Source of the DNA: WTFV01 sp965203525 | GTDB lineage: Bacteria > Acidobacteriota > Vicinamibacteria > Vicinamibacterales > UBA8438 | Assembly: GCA_965203525.1 (NCBI GenBank) | Contig: OZ241898.1 | Coordinates: 4,774,001-4,838,000, forward strand | Length of the DNA stretch: 64,000 bases | Direction of reading: 5' to 3' | In this document: in pieces, positions 26,616 to 35,469 of the stretch | How positions within the stretch are numbered: the first letter of the stretch is position 1 | Layout: each line of letters begins with the position of its first letter | Program-made: the position numbers and the translations under genes | Notes under the pieces: generated by a model | Databases searched by the model: none | Told to the model about the DNA's origin: nothing | The model's input: the letters and a program-made list of their open reading frames with translations, nothing else

Positions 26616-29157
26616 GGGGGCTGCGCGGCCCTCGGACGCGACCGCCCCCCTTCCCGTACCGGCCGGTTCCGATCCGCCGTCCGACGAGCCGGACGGCTAC
26701 CGCGCCGAGCAGATCAAGGTCCTCGAAGGCCTCGACGCGGTTCGGAAGCGGCCGGCGATGTACATCGGCTCCACCGGCGCGCAGGGACTCCACCACCTCG
26801 TGTACGAGGTGGTCGACAACTCCATCGACGAAGCGCTGGCCGGCTACTGCGACACGGTTCGCGTCACGCTGCACATCGACGATTCGGTGACCATCGCGGA
26901 CAACGGCCGCGGCATCCCGGTCGACCGCCACGCAAGCGGCAAGTCGGCGGCGGAGGTCGTGCTGACCGTGCTCCACGCGGGCGGCAAGTTCGACAACGAG
27001 AGCTACAAGGTGTCGGGCGGACTGCACGGGGTGGGGGTCTCGGTCGTGAACGCCCTGTCCGAGTCCCTCGATCTGGAGATCTGGCGGGACGGCCACGTCT
27101 ATCGCCAGCGGTACGAACGCGGCCGGCCGGTTTCCGGGCTCGACGTGATCGGCCGGACGAAGCGGCGCGGGACCAAGGTGACGTTCAAGGCGGACGCGGG
27201 GGTCTTCGAGACCGTCGAGTACAGCTTCGACACGCTGGCCCACCGCCTGCGGGAGCTGGCGTTCCTCAACGCGGGCGTGCTGATCACCCTGAACGACGAG
27301 CGCAGCGGCAAGAGCCACGAGTTCACCTACGAGGGGGGCATCCGCTCGTTCGTTGAGTTCATCAACCGCAACAAGACGGTCGTCAGCGGCGAGCCGATCT
27401 ACATGCGCGGATCGAGGGACGGCGTCGACGTCGAGATCGCGCTGCAGTGGAACGACGGCTACGCGGACACCGTGTACGCGTTCGCCAACAACATCAACAC
27501 CCAGGAGGGCGGAACGCACCTGTCCGGCTTCCGGGCCGCGCTCACGCGCACGATCAACAGCTACGCGAACCGCAACAACCTGGCGCGCGACCTCAAGGAG
27601 AGCATCGGCGGCGACGACATCCGCGAAGGTCTGGTCGTGGTCGTCAGCGTGAAGATCCCGCAGCCGCAGTTCGAGGGGCAGACCAAGACGAAGCTCGGCA
27701 ACACCGAGGTGAAGGGGATCGTCGAAGCGATCGTCAACGACCGGCTGGGCGCATACCTTGAAGAAAATCCGGCGGTCGCCAAGCGGATCGTCAGCAAGGC
27801 GATCGACGCGGCGCGGGCCCGCGAGGCGGCGCGCAAGGCGCGCGACCTCGTGCGGCGCAAGGGCGCGCTCGACAACAGCGCCCTGCCGGGCAAGCTGGCC
27901 GACTGTCAGGAGCGGGACCCGGCCCGCAGCGAGATCTACATCGTCGAGGGCGAATCGGCCGGCGGTTCGGCCAAGCAGGGGCGGGACCGCAAGTTTCAGG
28001 CCATCCTTCCCATCAAGGGCAAGATCCTCAACGTCGAGAAGGCGCGCTTCGACAAGATGCTGGGCAGCGACGAGATCAAGACGATGATCGCGGCCCTCGG
28101 GTGCGGCATCGGGAGGGAGGACTTCGATCTCTCCAGGCTGCGGTACCACCGCATCGTGATCATGACCGACGCCGACGTGGACGGCTCGCACATCCGCACG
28201 CTGCTGCTGACGTTCTTCTACCGCCAGATGCGGGAGCTGATCGAGCACGGCCACGTGTTCATCGCGCAGCCGCCGCTGTACCGCGCCAAGCGCGGCCGCT
28301 CGGAGAGCTACATCAAGGACGATCACGAACTGGAGGCGTACCTCGTCCGGCGCAGCAGCGAATCCCGCGTGGTGCGGGTGGTCGAGACCGGCCGGACGTT
28401 CGCCGGCGGCGACCTGGAGGAGATGCTCCGCAGGCTGATCGCGTTCCAGCGGCTGCTGCAGGCGGTCGAGCGGCGGGGGCCGGGTCCCGACGTCGTCCTG
28501 GCGGTGCTGGAGCAGGGCGCCAGGGATCGCACGTTCTTCGCCGATCGCGGCCGGGTCGAGGCGGTCGGCCGGTTGGTTGCCGCCGCGAACCGGGACGTCG
28601 CGATCGAGGACGACGAGGAGCACGGCGCGTGCCGTCTGGTCGTCGCCGAGCGGCGGAACGGGTTTTCGAGCCGTCACGCGGTGGGCGTCGACTTCGTGGA
28701 AGGGGCCGAGTACCGCGCGCTGCTCGGGCATCACGACGCAACCACCCCGTTGCGCGGTCGGCTGGTCGTCGGCGCCGTCCCGCCGGCCGCCGCGGCCGGC
28801 GGCGGGAACGGGGCGCCGAGCGGGACGGCCGACAGCGGCGAAGCGCCCGCCCCGGGCGCGGAAGCGCCGTCCGAACGGCAGACGGAAATCGAATCGATTC
28901 AGGAACTGATCGATCACTTCCTCTCCGCCGGCAAGCGCGGCGTCGCCATCAACCGCTACAAGGGGTTGGGCGAGATGAACCCCGACCAGCTCTGGACGAC
29001 GACGATGAACCCGGAGAACCGCACCCTGCTGCAGGTGCGCGCGGAAGACGACGCCGAGGCCGATCACATGTTCACGACGCTCATGGGCGACCAGGTCGAA
29101 CCGCGCCGGAAGTTCATCGAGGACAACGCCCTGGACGTCCAGAACCTGGACGTCTAG
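26590..29157 (+). CDS. gyrB: DNA gyrase subunit B
   Basis: ATPase subunit of gyrase, which introduces negative supercoils. The 855-residue product has a disordered 35-residue N-terminal lead, then a GHKL ATPase domain (VVDNSIDEALAG, ADNGRGIPVD, GGLHGVGVSVVNAL), the transducer, the TOPRIM domain (EGESAGGSAKQGRDR about 452; DADVDGSHIRTL about 527) and the C-terminal NRYKGLGEMNPDQLW. An insertion of about 170 residues (about 570-760) sits inside TOPRIM, as in proteobacterial GyrB, and explains the length. It follows dnaN directly with no recF between, and precedes gyrA by 66 bp. Confidence 0.98.
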   Translation: MTRLDPDAAGAARPSDATAPLPVPAGSDPPSDEPDGYRAEQIKVLEGLDAVRKRPAMYIGSTGAQGLHHLVYEVVDNSIDEALAGYCDTVRVTLHIDDSVTIADNGRGIPVDRHASGKSAAEVVLTVLHAGGKFDNESYKVSGGLHGVGVSVVNALSESLDLEIWRDGHVYRQRYERGRPVSGLDVIGRTKRRGTKVTFKADAGVFETVEYSFDTLAHRLRELAFLNAGVLITLNDERSGKSHEFTYEGGIRSFVEFINRNKTVVSGEPIYMRGSRDGVDVEIALQWNDGYADTVYAFANNINTQEGGTHLSGFRAALTRTINSYANRNNLARDLKESIGGDDIREGLVVVVSVKIPQPQFEGQTKTKLGNTEVKGIVEAIVNDRLGAYLEENPAVAKRIVSKAIDAARAREAARKARDLVRRKGALDNSALPGKLADCQERDPARSEIYIVEGESAGGSAKQGRDRKFQAILPIKGKILNVEKARFDKMLGSDEIKTMIAALGCGIGREDFDLSRLRYHRIVIMTDADVDGSHIRTLLLTFFYRQMRELIEHGHVFIAQPPLYRAKRGRSESYIKDDHELEAYLVRRSSESRVVRVVETGRTFAGGDLEEMLRRLIAFQRLLQAVERRGPGPDVVLAVLEQGARDRTFFADRGRVEAVGRLVAAANRDVAIEDDEEHGACRLVVAERRNGFSSRHAVGVDFVEGAEYRALLGHHDATTPLRGRLVVGAVPPAAAAGGGNGAPSGTADSGEAPAPGAEAPSERQTEIESIQELIDHFLSAGKRGVAINRYKGLGEMNPDQLWTTTMNPENRTLLQVRAEDDAEADHMFTTLMGDQVEPRRKFIEDNALDVQNLDV

Positions 29158-29223
29158 CGTCCGCCGCCCGGGAGCGGCCGTGGATGCCCTTCGGTCCCGG
29201 CCCCGGATTTCCATCGCAACGCC

Positions 29224-31740
29224 ATGTCCGACGTCGAACGCCCCAACGTCCCCGTCACCATCGAAGACGAGATGCGCCGGTCCTACATGGACTACGCGAT
29301 GAGCGTCATCATCGGGCGCGCGCTGCCCGACGTCCGCGACGGCCTCAAGCCGGCGCACCGGCGCGTCATCTACGGCATGCGCACAATGGGGCTCGCCTCG
29401 AACCGGGCCTACCGCAAGTGCGCCAAGATCGTCGGCGAGGTGATGGGCAACTTCCACCCGCACGGGGACCAGTCCATCTACGACACGCTCGTCCGCCTCG
29501 CACAGCGCTTCAACATGCGCTATCCGCTGGTCGACGGCCAGGGGAACTTCGGGTCGGTCGACGGGGATCCCCCCGCCGCGATGCGCTACACGGAAGCGCG
29601 GCTGCAGGCGCTGTCCGACGACCTGATGGCGGATCTCGATCGGGAGACGGTCGATTTCGTACCCAACTACGACGAGACGACCCGCGAACCGTCCGTCCTG
29701 CCGGCGCCGTTCCCCAACCTGCTGGTGAACGGCTCGGCCGGCATCGCGGTCGGCATGGCGACCAACGTTCCGCCGCACAACCTGCGCGAGGTGATCGACG
29801 GCATCGTGTGGGTCGCCGAGCACCGCGACGCGCTACGGAAGGACAAGGAACGGGAGCTGCTCGGACTGATCCCGGGCCCCGACTTCCCCACCGGCGGGTT
29901 CATCGTCGGACGGGCCGGCATCGTGCAGGCCTACCTGACCGGCCGGGGGTCGATCACCCTGCGCGCCCGCGCCGAGGTCGAGGATTCCGGCCGGAAGGGC
30001 GAGCGGGTCGCCATCGTCGTCAGCGAGATCCCCTACCAGGTCAACAAGTCCCGGCTTCTCGAGAAGACCGCCGAACTCGTGCGCGAGAAGGTGATCGAAG
30101 GGATCGCCGACCTGCGCGACGAGTCCGACCGCCGCGGCATGCGCATCGTGATCGAGCTGCGCCGGGGCGAAGTGCCGGAGGTGGTGCTGAACAACCTCTA
30201 CAAGCACACCTCGCTGCAGACCTCGTTCGGGATCATCGCCCTGGCGATCGTGGAGGGCCGGCCGCGGGTTCTGCCGCTGCTCGACCTCGTGGAGCGCTTT
30301 CTCGAATTCCGGCAGGAAGTGGTCCGCCGCCGCACGGAGCACGACCTGGCCAAGGCCGAGGCGCGCATCCACGTCCTGGAGGGCCTCAAGGTCGCGCTCG
30401 ACCACCTCGACGCCGTCATCGCCCTGATTCGGGCCGCCCGCAACCCTCCGGAGGCGCGGCGGCAGCTCGTCGCGCGCTTCTCGCTCAGCGAGATCCAGGC
30501 GCAGGCCATCCTCGACATGCAGCTCCAGCGCCTGACCGGCCTCGAGCGCGAGAAGATCCTGGAGGAGCTGGCCCGGCTGGCCGAGAAGATCCGCGAACTG
30601 CGGGCCATCCTCGAGAACGAGTCGCTCCTGCTGGGCATCGTCACCGACGAGCTGCAGCAGGTACGGGAGAAGTACGGGGACGAGCGGCGCACCGAGATCA
30701 TCGACGGCGAGGACGGCGAGTTCAGCATCGAGGATCTGATCGTCGACGAGGACGTCGTCATCACGGCCAGCAGGACGGGATACATCAAGCGCACGGCGGT
30801 GACGCAGTACCGGAACCAGCGCCGGGGCGGCAAGGGCCGGCTCGGCATGCGGACGCGCGAAGAGGATTTCCTGACGCACCTGTTCGTCGCGTCGACGCAC
30901 GCCTTCATCCTGATCTTTTCGGACCGCGGGCGCGTCTATCCGCTCAAGGTCCACCGCATTCCCGACGTCGGGCCGGCGGGGCGCGGCAAGGCCATCGCGA
31001 ACCTGGTGGCGCTCGACCCGGAGGAGAAGATCGCCGCGCTGGAGACCGTCAAGGAGTTTCCGACCGAGCCCGGCCGGCAGTTCGTCGTCCTGGGGACACG
31101 GCGGGGCGTGGTCAAGCGCGTCGACTTGAGCGCCTTCCGGCACGCGCGGCCGGGCGGAGTCATCGCGATGGGAGTGGATCCGGACGATGCGGTGGTCGGC
31201 GCGGAGCTGACGGACGGCCAGGGGGAGATCTTCATCGGCACGCGCGCCGGAATGGCGATCCGCTTCCCGCAGTCCAACGTGCGTCCGATGGGCCGCACGG
31301 CGCGCGGCGTCCGCGGCATCGCGCTGCGCGACGGCGACGAGGTGGTCGCGATGACCGTGGTGCGGCCGGGCGCCACGCTCCTGACGGTGACCGAGAACGG
31401 CTACGGCAAGCGGACCGAGCTCGAAGAATACCGCGTGCAATCCCGTGGGGGACTCGGTATCATAAGCATCCAGGCGAGCCGGAGGAACGGAATGGTCGTC
31501 GGGGTCGCATGTGTCGACGGCGGCGACGAGGTGCTGTTGATCACGCAGCAGGGCAAGGTCCTGCGGATGGTCGCGCAGGATGCGCGGCCCATCGGCAGGG
31601 CCACCCAGGGCGTGCGGCTGATCGGGATCGGCGACGACGATCGCGTCGTGTCCGTGGCGAGATTCGTCGAGAGAGACGGTGATGCGCGCGAAGACGCCGG
31701 CGAGACGAACGGCGGCGAGTCGACCGCCGGCGACGGCTAG
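29224..31740 (+). CDS. gyrA: DNA gyrase subunit A
   Basis: DNA-cleaving subunit of gyrase. The 838-residue product has the catalytic tyrosine in RYTE at position 122, the same number as in E. coli, and the GyrA-box QRRGGKG in the C-terminal beta-pinwheel, which marks GyrA rather than ParC. The quinolone-resistance region reads HPHGDQSIYD: position 83, normally Ser, is Gln, while Asp87 is kept. The C terminus is acidic (DAREDAGETNGG). The start is ATG. It is probably cotranscribed with gyrB. Confidence 0.98.
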   Translation: MSDVERPNVPVTIEDEMRRSYMDYAMSVIIGRALPDVRDGLKPAHRRVIYGMRTMGLASNRAYRKCAKIVGEVMGNFHPHGDQSIYDTLVRLAQRFNMRYPLVDGQGNFGSVDGDPPAAMRYTEARLQALSDDLMADLDRETVDFVPNYDETTREPSVLPAPFPNLLVNGSAGIAVGMATNVPPHNLREVIDGIVWVAEHRDALRKDKERELLGLIPGPDFPTGGFIVGRAGIVQAYLTGRGSITLRARAEVEDSGRKGERVAIVVSEIPYQVNKSRLLEKTAELVREKVIEGIADLRDESDRRGMRIVIELRRGEVPEVVLNNLYKHTSLQTSFGIIALAIVEGRPRVLPLLDLVERFLEFRQEVVRRRTEHDLAKAEARIHVLEGLKVALDHLDAVIALIRAARNPPEARRQLVARFSLSEIQAQAILDMQLQRLTGLEREKILEELARLAEKIRELRAILENESLLLGIVTDELQQVREKYGDERRTEIIDGEDGEFSIEDLIVDEDVVITASRTGYIKRTAVTQYRNQRRGGKGRLGMRTREEDFLTHLFVASTHAFILIFSDRGRVYPLKVHRIPDVGPAGRGKAIANLVALDPEEKIAALETVKEFPTEPGRQFVVLGTRRGVVKRVDLSAFRHARPGGVIAMGVDPDDAVVGAELTDGQGEIFIGTRAGMAIRFPQSNVRPMGRTARGVRGIALRDGDEVVAMTVVRPGATLLTVTENGYGKRTELEEYRVQSRGGLGIISIQASRRNGMVVGVACVDGGDEVLLITQQGKVLRMVAQDARPIGRATQGVRLIGIGDDDRVVSVARFVERDGDAREDAGETNGGESTAGDG

Positions 31741-31794
31741 GCCCGGTACCGAGCGTTCGTGACGGACGCCGGTCGCAGAAGCAAGGAGGCGGGG

Positions 31795-32688
31795 ATGTCT
31801 CGTTCCATCGTCAAGAGGTCAGTGGTTCTGATTGCGGTGATCCTGTCCGGGGGATTGCTGGCCGCGGCGTGCGGAGGGGGAGGCGACGAACTCACGATTG
31901 CGCGCGCCTTCTTCCAGGCGGCGCGGTTCGACGACCGTACCTCCCTGGGCAACATGTCGCTGGTTCCCTTCACTCCGCAGGACGACGGCATCGCGTCGAG
32001 CCCCGGCGTCGACTTCGTCGGTCCCGAGGAGCGGCGCCCGCTCCAGATGATCGAGATGAACCAGGCCCTCGCCGAGGCGCGGGACGCCGAGACGAACTTC
32101 CGCGCCGACAAGAAGACGTACCAGGACGAGAACGAGGAACTGATCACCCTGGTCATCGAGTCCGATCGCGAGGGCGAGGATCCGAGCAACGCCGACATCA
32201 GGCAGGCCACCAGGGCTTGGGCCGGCCGCACCGGGGAGCGGGCGCCGGGGAACAACCGCCTGCGGCGCGAGAACTTCGACGAGGTTCGCAACGCCTGGCA
32301 CATGCAGGTCGCCGACGAGCGCGAATGGGCGCGCAAGGTCTCCGACGCGCAGAACGCCCTCAACGAAGAGCGGCGCATCGTGGACGTCAGCCTCTACGAC
32401 TTCGTCCGGGATTCGCCCGAACCGATCGAGGTGATCGGGTACGGCGGCGAGCTCGTGACGAAGCAGTTCACGGTGACCGCGACCGTGACGAAGGACGAGA
32501 TGGCCGAAGAGATGACGATGTGCTTCACGATCGAGAAGGCGGAGCTGCACGGCATCGAGATGGCGAGCGCGGAAGGCGAGGAAGAGGGCGGAGAGGAAGC
32601 GGGCCCCGGCGTCGTCGAAGGCCGCTGGATCATCACGGGCATCGAGAAGAACAACATGCCTTGCGAAGGCCACGAGGCCGCGGAATAG
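31795..32688 (+). CDS. Putative lipoprotein of unknown function
   Basis: Not recognised. From the ATG at 31795, preceded by a good AAGGAGG ribosome site, the 297-residue product has a signal peptide (SIVKRSVVLIAVILSGG) and lipobox LAAAC followed by a Gly run, predicting a lipid-anchored protein. A helical, highly charged middle (about 95-210, with QALAEARDAETNFRADKK) may form a coiled coil. The second half is beta-rich (EVIGYGGELVTKQFTVTATV), then an acidic EEEGGEE stretch and a C-terminal WIITGIEKNNMP. It begins 54 bp after gyrA, possibly in the same transcript, and two GC hairpins follow. Confidence 0.85.
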   Translation: MSRSIVKRSVVLIAVILSGGLLAAACGGGGDELTIARAFFQAARFDDRTSLGNMSLVPFTPQDDGIASSPGVDFVGPEERRPLQMIEMNQALAEARDAETNFRADKKTYQDENEELITLVIESDREGEDPSNADIRQATRAWAGRTGERAPGNNRLRRENFDEVRNAWHMQVADEREWARKVSDAQNALNEERRIVDVSLYDFVRDSPEPIEVIGYGGELVTKQFTVTATVTKDEMAEEMTMCFTIEKAELHGIEMASAEGEEEGGEEAGPGVVEGRWIITGIEKNNMPCEGHEAAE

Positions 32689-32689
32689 A

Positions 32690-32704
32690 GCCGCCGCGGG
32701 CGGC
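32690..32704 (+). terminator. GC-rich hairpin just after the lipoprotein gene
   Basis: GCCGCC and GGCGGC arms around a GCG loop begin 2 bp after the stop codon. There is no T-run, so intrinsic termination would be weak. Confidence 0.35.
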
Positions 32705-32765
32705 AGCGCGCGCTTGTTGCCCGGCTTCCCTTCCGTAGTCGCACGTCCACGTTGGATTCGAGGAT

Positions 32766-32786
32766 GGCCGGGTCGCAAGCCCGGCC
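32766..32786. terminator. Hairpin between convergent lipoprotein and DUF885 genes
   Basis: GGCCGGG (32766-32772) and CCCGGCC (32780-32786) flank a 7-base loop, giving a seven-GC-pair stem usable from either strand. A second GC inverted repeat follows near 32795-32808. No U-tract is seen, so termination is inferred from position between convergent genes. Confidence 0.4.
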
Positions 32787-32847
32787 GTCCCGCTGCCGGC
32801 CGGGCCGGTAGTGGGGGCGGGGGGCGGATCGTAGGCTAGTGCGCCCG

Positions 32848-34515
32848 TCACTCCAGCGGCGGGCCGTCGGCCGCCAGCAGCGCGCGGTGCATCCAGAACG
32901 GCAGGCATCCCTGGCCGAGCAGCCGGTCGTGGAAGCGCAGCAGCGAGAACCGCTCGCCCTCCGCTTCCCGCACGTCGGCGCGCAGCTTCAGCAACATCAG
33001 CTTTCCGACGGCGTACAGCACGTAGCCGGGGTCGAACGTGGCGCGCTCGGCCTCCTGCCGCGCGCTCGACTCCTCCAGGTACGCCTCGTCGCAGAAGAAC
33101 CGGACTCCCTGCTCGACGGACAGATCCTCGGTGTGCAGGCGGATGCCCACGATGGTGCGGGCGAGCCGGAGGAGCGCCTCGGCCAACTGCCCGAGCCGCG
33201 GCGCCGGGTTGCCTCGCTCGAAGCCTTCGTCCAGGACCATCTGCTCGGCGTAGTGGGCCCAGCCTTCCACGAACGACGTGGCCGCGAAGAACCCCGACTT
33301 GCGGCACGAAGACGAAACGCCGCGCAGGTGTTCGCAGTGCAGGAAGTGGCCGGGAAAGACCTCGTGCGCGGTGATCGACGCCAGGGTCGCGCAGTTCAGA
33401 TCGCGCAGGTGCTCCTGCCGGCGCCGCGCCGGCCAGGACGGCTCGACGTTCGTGACGTGGTAGCAGGCCGGCGTCCGGGCTGGTTCGAACGGGCCCGGCG
33501 TCCACAGGCTGGCGGCCGTCCGGCGGCCGAAGTCGGGCGTCGGGCGCACCCGGACCCCGGCGTGCTCCGGAATGGTCACGATGCGCTTTCTCGTCAGGAA
33601 CGTCCGTAGCGTTTCGACCTGCCGGCTTGCTTCGCCGAGGAGCGAGTCCGCCGCCGGATGCCTGTCCCTGACTCGCCGCCAAGCCGCTTGCGGGTCCGTA
33701 TCGATCTCCGCCGCGACGCGGGCGAACTCGTCCTGCGTGGCGCGCAGCTCGCGCCGGGCGACTTCGAGCAACCGGGCGGCCGGCAGATCGAGGCCCTCGT
33801 CGAGCCGCAGCATCTGTTCGAAACGCGGCCGGCCGAGCCGGAACGAGGCGCGGCTCTTCGGAGCCACGTTGTCGCGCAGATGGGCGACGTGCTCCCGCAG
33901 GGCGTCGGTGGCCTCCATCGACGTGTCCGCGAGCACGCCGAGCAGATGCATGTCCTCCAGGTCGCGGAACGCCCGCGGCAGGTCCCGCTCGACGAACCCG
34001 AGCACCCCCTCGAGCGCTTCGATGCCGACCTTGACGAAGAGGCCCGGCGCCTCGGTGACGTTCCGGCGCGCCGCGTCCAGCAGCCTGGGCACCTGCCGCA
34101 GCTTCGAGCCGACGCGCCGCGCTCGTTCCGGCAGGTCGGCGTAGGCGAACAGGGTCTGTCCGGCGAGGCTCGCGGCCAGGGTGTCGGCGTAGTGGAGCGG
34201 ACTGCGTTGCCAGTCGCGAACCTCCTCGAGCGCGAAGAGGTGGCCGCGGATGCGGTCGCCGAGCATCCGCCTCTCCAGCGCCTCGGCGGGCGTCAGCGCC
34301 GACGGGCTGATGCCGTCGAGGCGGCGGGCCCATCCGCCCAGTTCCCGGATGCGGGCGTCGATCGCCGGCCGGCTCAGGTCTTCCAGCAGATCGTCGTGGA
34401 CGTGGACACCGTCGGCGGCCGCCGCCGTGGGGTACCGCTCGTAGAGGTAGGCGAGGTACTCCTCGACGAAGTGCGAGAGCGGCTCGGATACGTGGGTGGT
34501 GGTCGACTTGCGCAT
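32848..34515 (-). CDS. DUF885-family putative metallopeptidase
   Basis: A 555-residue, mostly helical protein of the DUF885 family, regarded as zinc-peptidase-like. The motif HEVFPGH (H384, E385, H390) and a downstream FVEGWAHYAEQM (Glu about 417) fit the HExxxGH plus EGWA pattern of that family. There is no signal peptide, so a cytoplasmic location is likely. The ATG at 34515 is used because the frame upstream overlaps divergent rsmI with no homology. Substrate unknown; a dipeptidase or oligopeptidase role is only a family-level guess. Confidence 0.88.
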   Translation of the reverse strand: MRKSTTTHVSEPLSHFVEEYLAYLYERYPTAAAADGVHVHDDLLEDLSRPAIDARIRELGGWARRLDGISPSALTPAEALERRMLGDRIRGHLFALEEVRDWQRSPLHYADTLAASLAGQTLFAYADLPERARRVGSKLRQVPRLLDAARRNVTEAPGLFVKVGIEALEGVLGFVERDLPRAFRDLEDMHLLGVLADTSMEATDALREHVAHLRDNVAPKSRASFRLGRPRFEQMLRLDEGLDLPAARLLEVARRELRATQDEFARVAAEIDTDPQAAWRRVRDRHPAADSLLGEASRQVETLRTFLTRKRIVTIPEHAGVRVRPTPDFGRRTAASLWTPGPFEPARTPACYHVTNVEPSWPARRRQEHLRDLNCATLASITAHEVFPGHFLHCEHLRGVSSSCRKSGFFAATSFVEGWAHYAEQMVLDEGFERGNPAPRLGQLAEALLRLARTIVGIRLHTEDLSVEQGVRFFCDEAYLEESSARQEAERATFDPGYVLYAVGKLMLLKLRADVREAEGERFSLLRFHDRLLGQGCLPFWMHRALLAADGPPLE

Positions 34516-34556
34516 CGGACGTGTCGCGGACGATCGACGGCGCGTGGCTCCCTTGA

Positions 34557-34565
34557 TGGTACAAT
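34557..34565 (+). promoter_or_regulatory. Putative extended -10 promoter for rsmI
   Basis: TGG directly before TACAAT (34560-34565) resembles an extended -10 element. No good -35 is seen at 17 bp. Transcription would start about 50 nt before the rsmI GTG. Confidence 0.45.
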
Positions 34566-34620
34566 ACTGCCGCCGTGCGGTCGTCTCCGCGCGGCGGCGC
34601 CCGGCAGCCTGCGAAATCTC

Positions 34621-35469
34621 GTGCCTTCTGCGCTCACGCCCGGCACGCTGCACGTCGTCTCCACCCCCATCGGCAACCTCGAGGACGTGACGTACCGCGC
34701 GATCCGCGTGCTCCGCGACGTCGACCTGATCGCGGCGGAGGACACCCGCCGGACGGCCCGGCTGCTCGATCGCTACGGCGTCACGACGCGGCGCATCAGC
34801 CTGCACGAGCACAACGAGTCGCGGCGGACGTCGGGCCTGCTGGCGCGCCTGGCCGAGGGAGGGACGCTCGCGCTGGTGAGCGACGCGGGCACGCCGCTGA
34901 TATCGGACCCCGGCCGCAGGCTCGCCCGCGCGGCGCGCGAGGCCGGCTTCCGGGTGGAGGCCGTCCCCGGGGCGAGCGCCGTGCTGGCGGCGCTGGTCGC
35001 CTCCGGGCTGGCCGGGGACGCCTTCACGTTCGCGGGTTTTCCACCAGCCAGGTCGAAAGACAGAAAACGGTGGTACGCGGAGACGGCGCACGAGCCGCGG
35101 CCCGTCGTCTTCTTCGAGGCGCCGCACCGCATCCGCGCCTCGCTGGCGGATCTCGAAGCCGTGGCCGGCGATCGGATCGTCGCGGTTTGCAGGGAGCTGA
35201 CCAAGGCGCACGAAGAGCTGGTCAGCGGGCCGCTGGCGGACGTGCTGGCCGCCCTGCCGCGTCCGCGCGGCGAGTTCACCGTCGTCCTGAGCCCCGCTCC
35301 CGCTTCGCGGCCCGGCACGCCGGCCGAGTCGGAGCTGTTCCGGGAGTTCGGCCTGCTGACGGAAGGCGGGTTGTCGCGGCGCGCGTCGATTCGCTCGCTG
35401 GCCGCCAGGTACGACGTGCCGAGCCGGCAGGTGTACCAGGCCATAGAGAGCGCGCGGGAGCGAAGGTGA
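34621..35469 (+). CDS. rsmI: 16S rRNA (cytidine-1402-2'-O)-methyltransferase RsmI
   Basis: Tetrapyrrole-methylase-fold enzyme that 2'-O-methylates C1402 of 16S rRNA. The 282-residue product has LHVVSTPIGNLEDVTYRAI at the N terminus, AAEDTRRTARLL, ALVSDAGTPLISDPG and VVFFEAPHRI, the family hallmarks, and a C-terminal helical domain with SRRASIRSLAARYDVPSRQ. The GTG at 34621 is chosen because homology starts within ten residues of it. Its stop overlaps the glmU start (GTGA). Confidence 0.96.
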   Translation: MPSALTPGTLHVVSTPIGNLEDVTYRAIRVLRDVDLIAAEDTRRTARLLDRYGVTTRRISLHEHNESRRTSGLLARLAEGGTLALVSDAGTPLISDPGRRLARAAREAGFRVEAVPGASAVLAALVASGLAGDAFTFAGFPPARSKDRKRWYAETAHEPRPVVFFEAPHRIRASLADLEAVAGDRIVAVCRELTKAHEELVSGPLADVLAALPRPRGEFTVVLSPAPASRPGTPAESELFREFGLLTEGGLSRRASIRSLAARYDVPSRQVYQAIESARERR

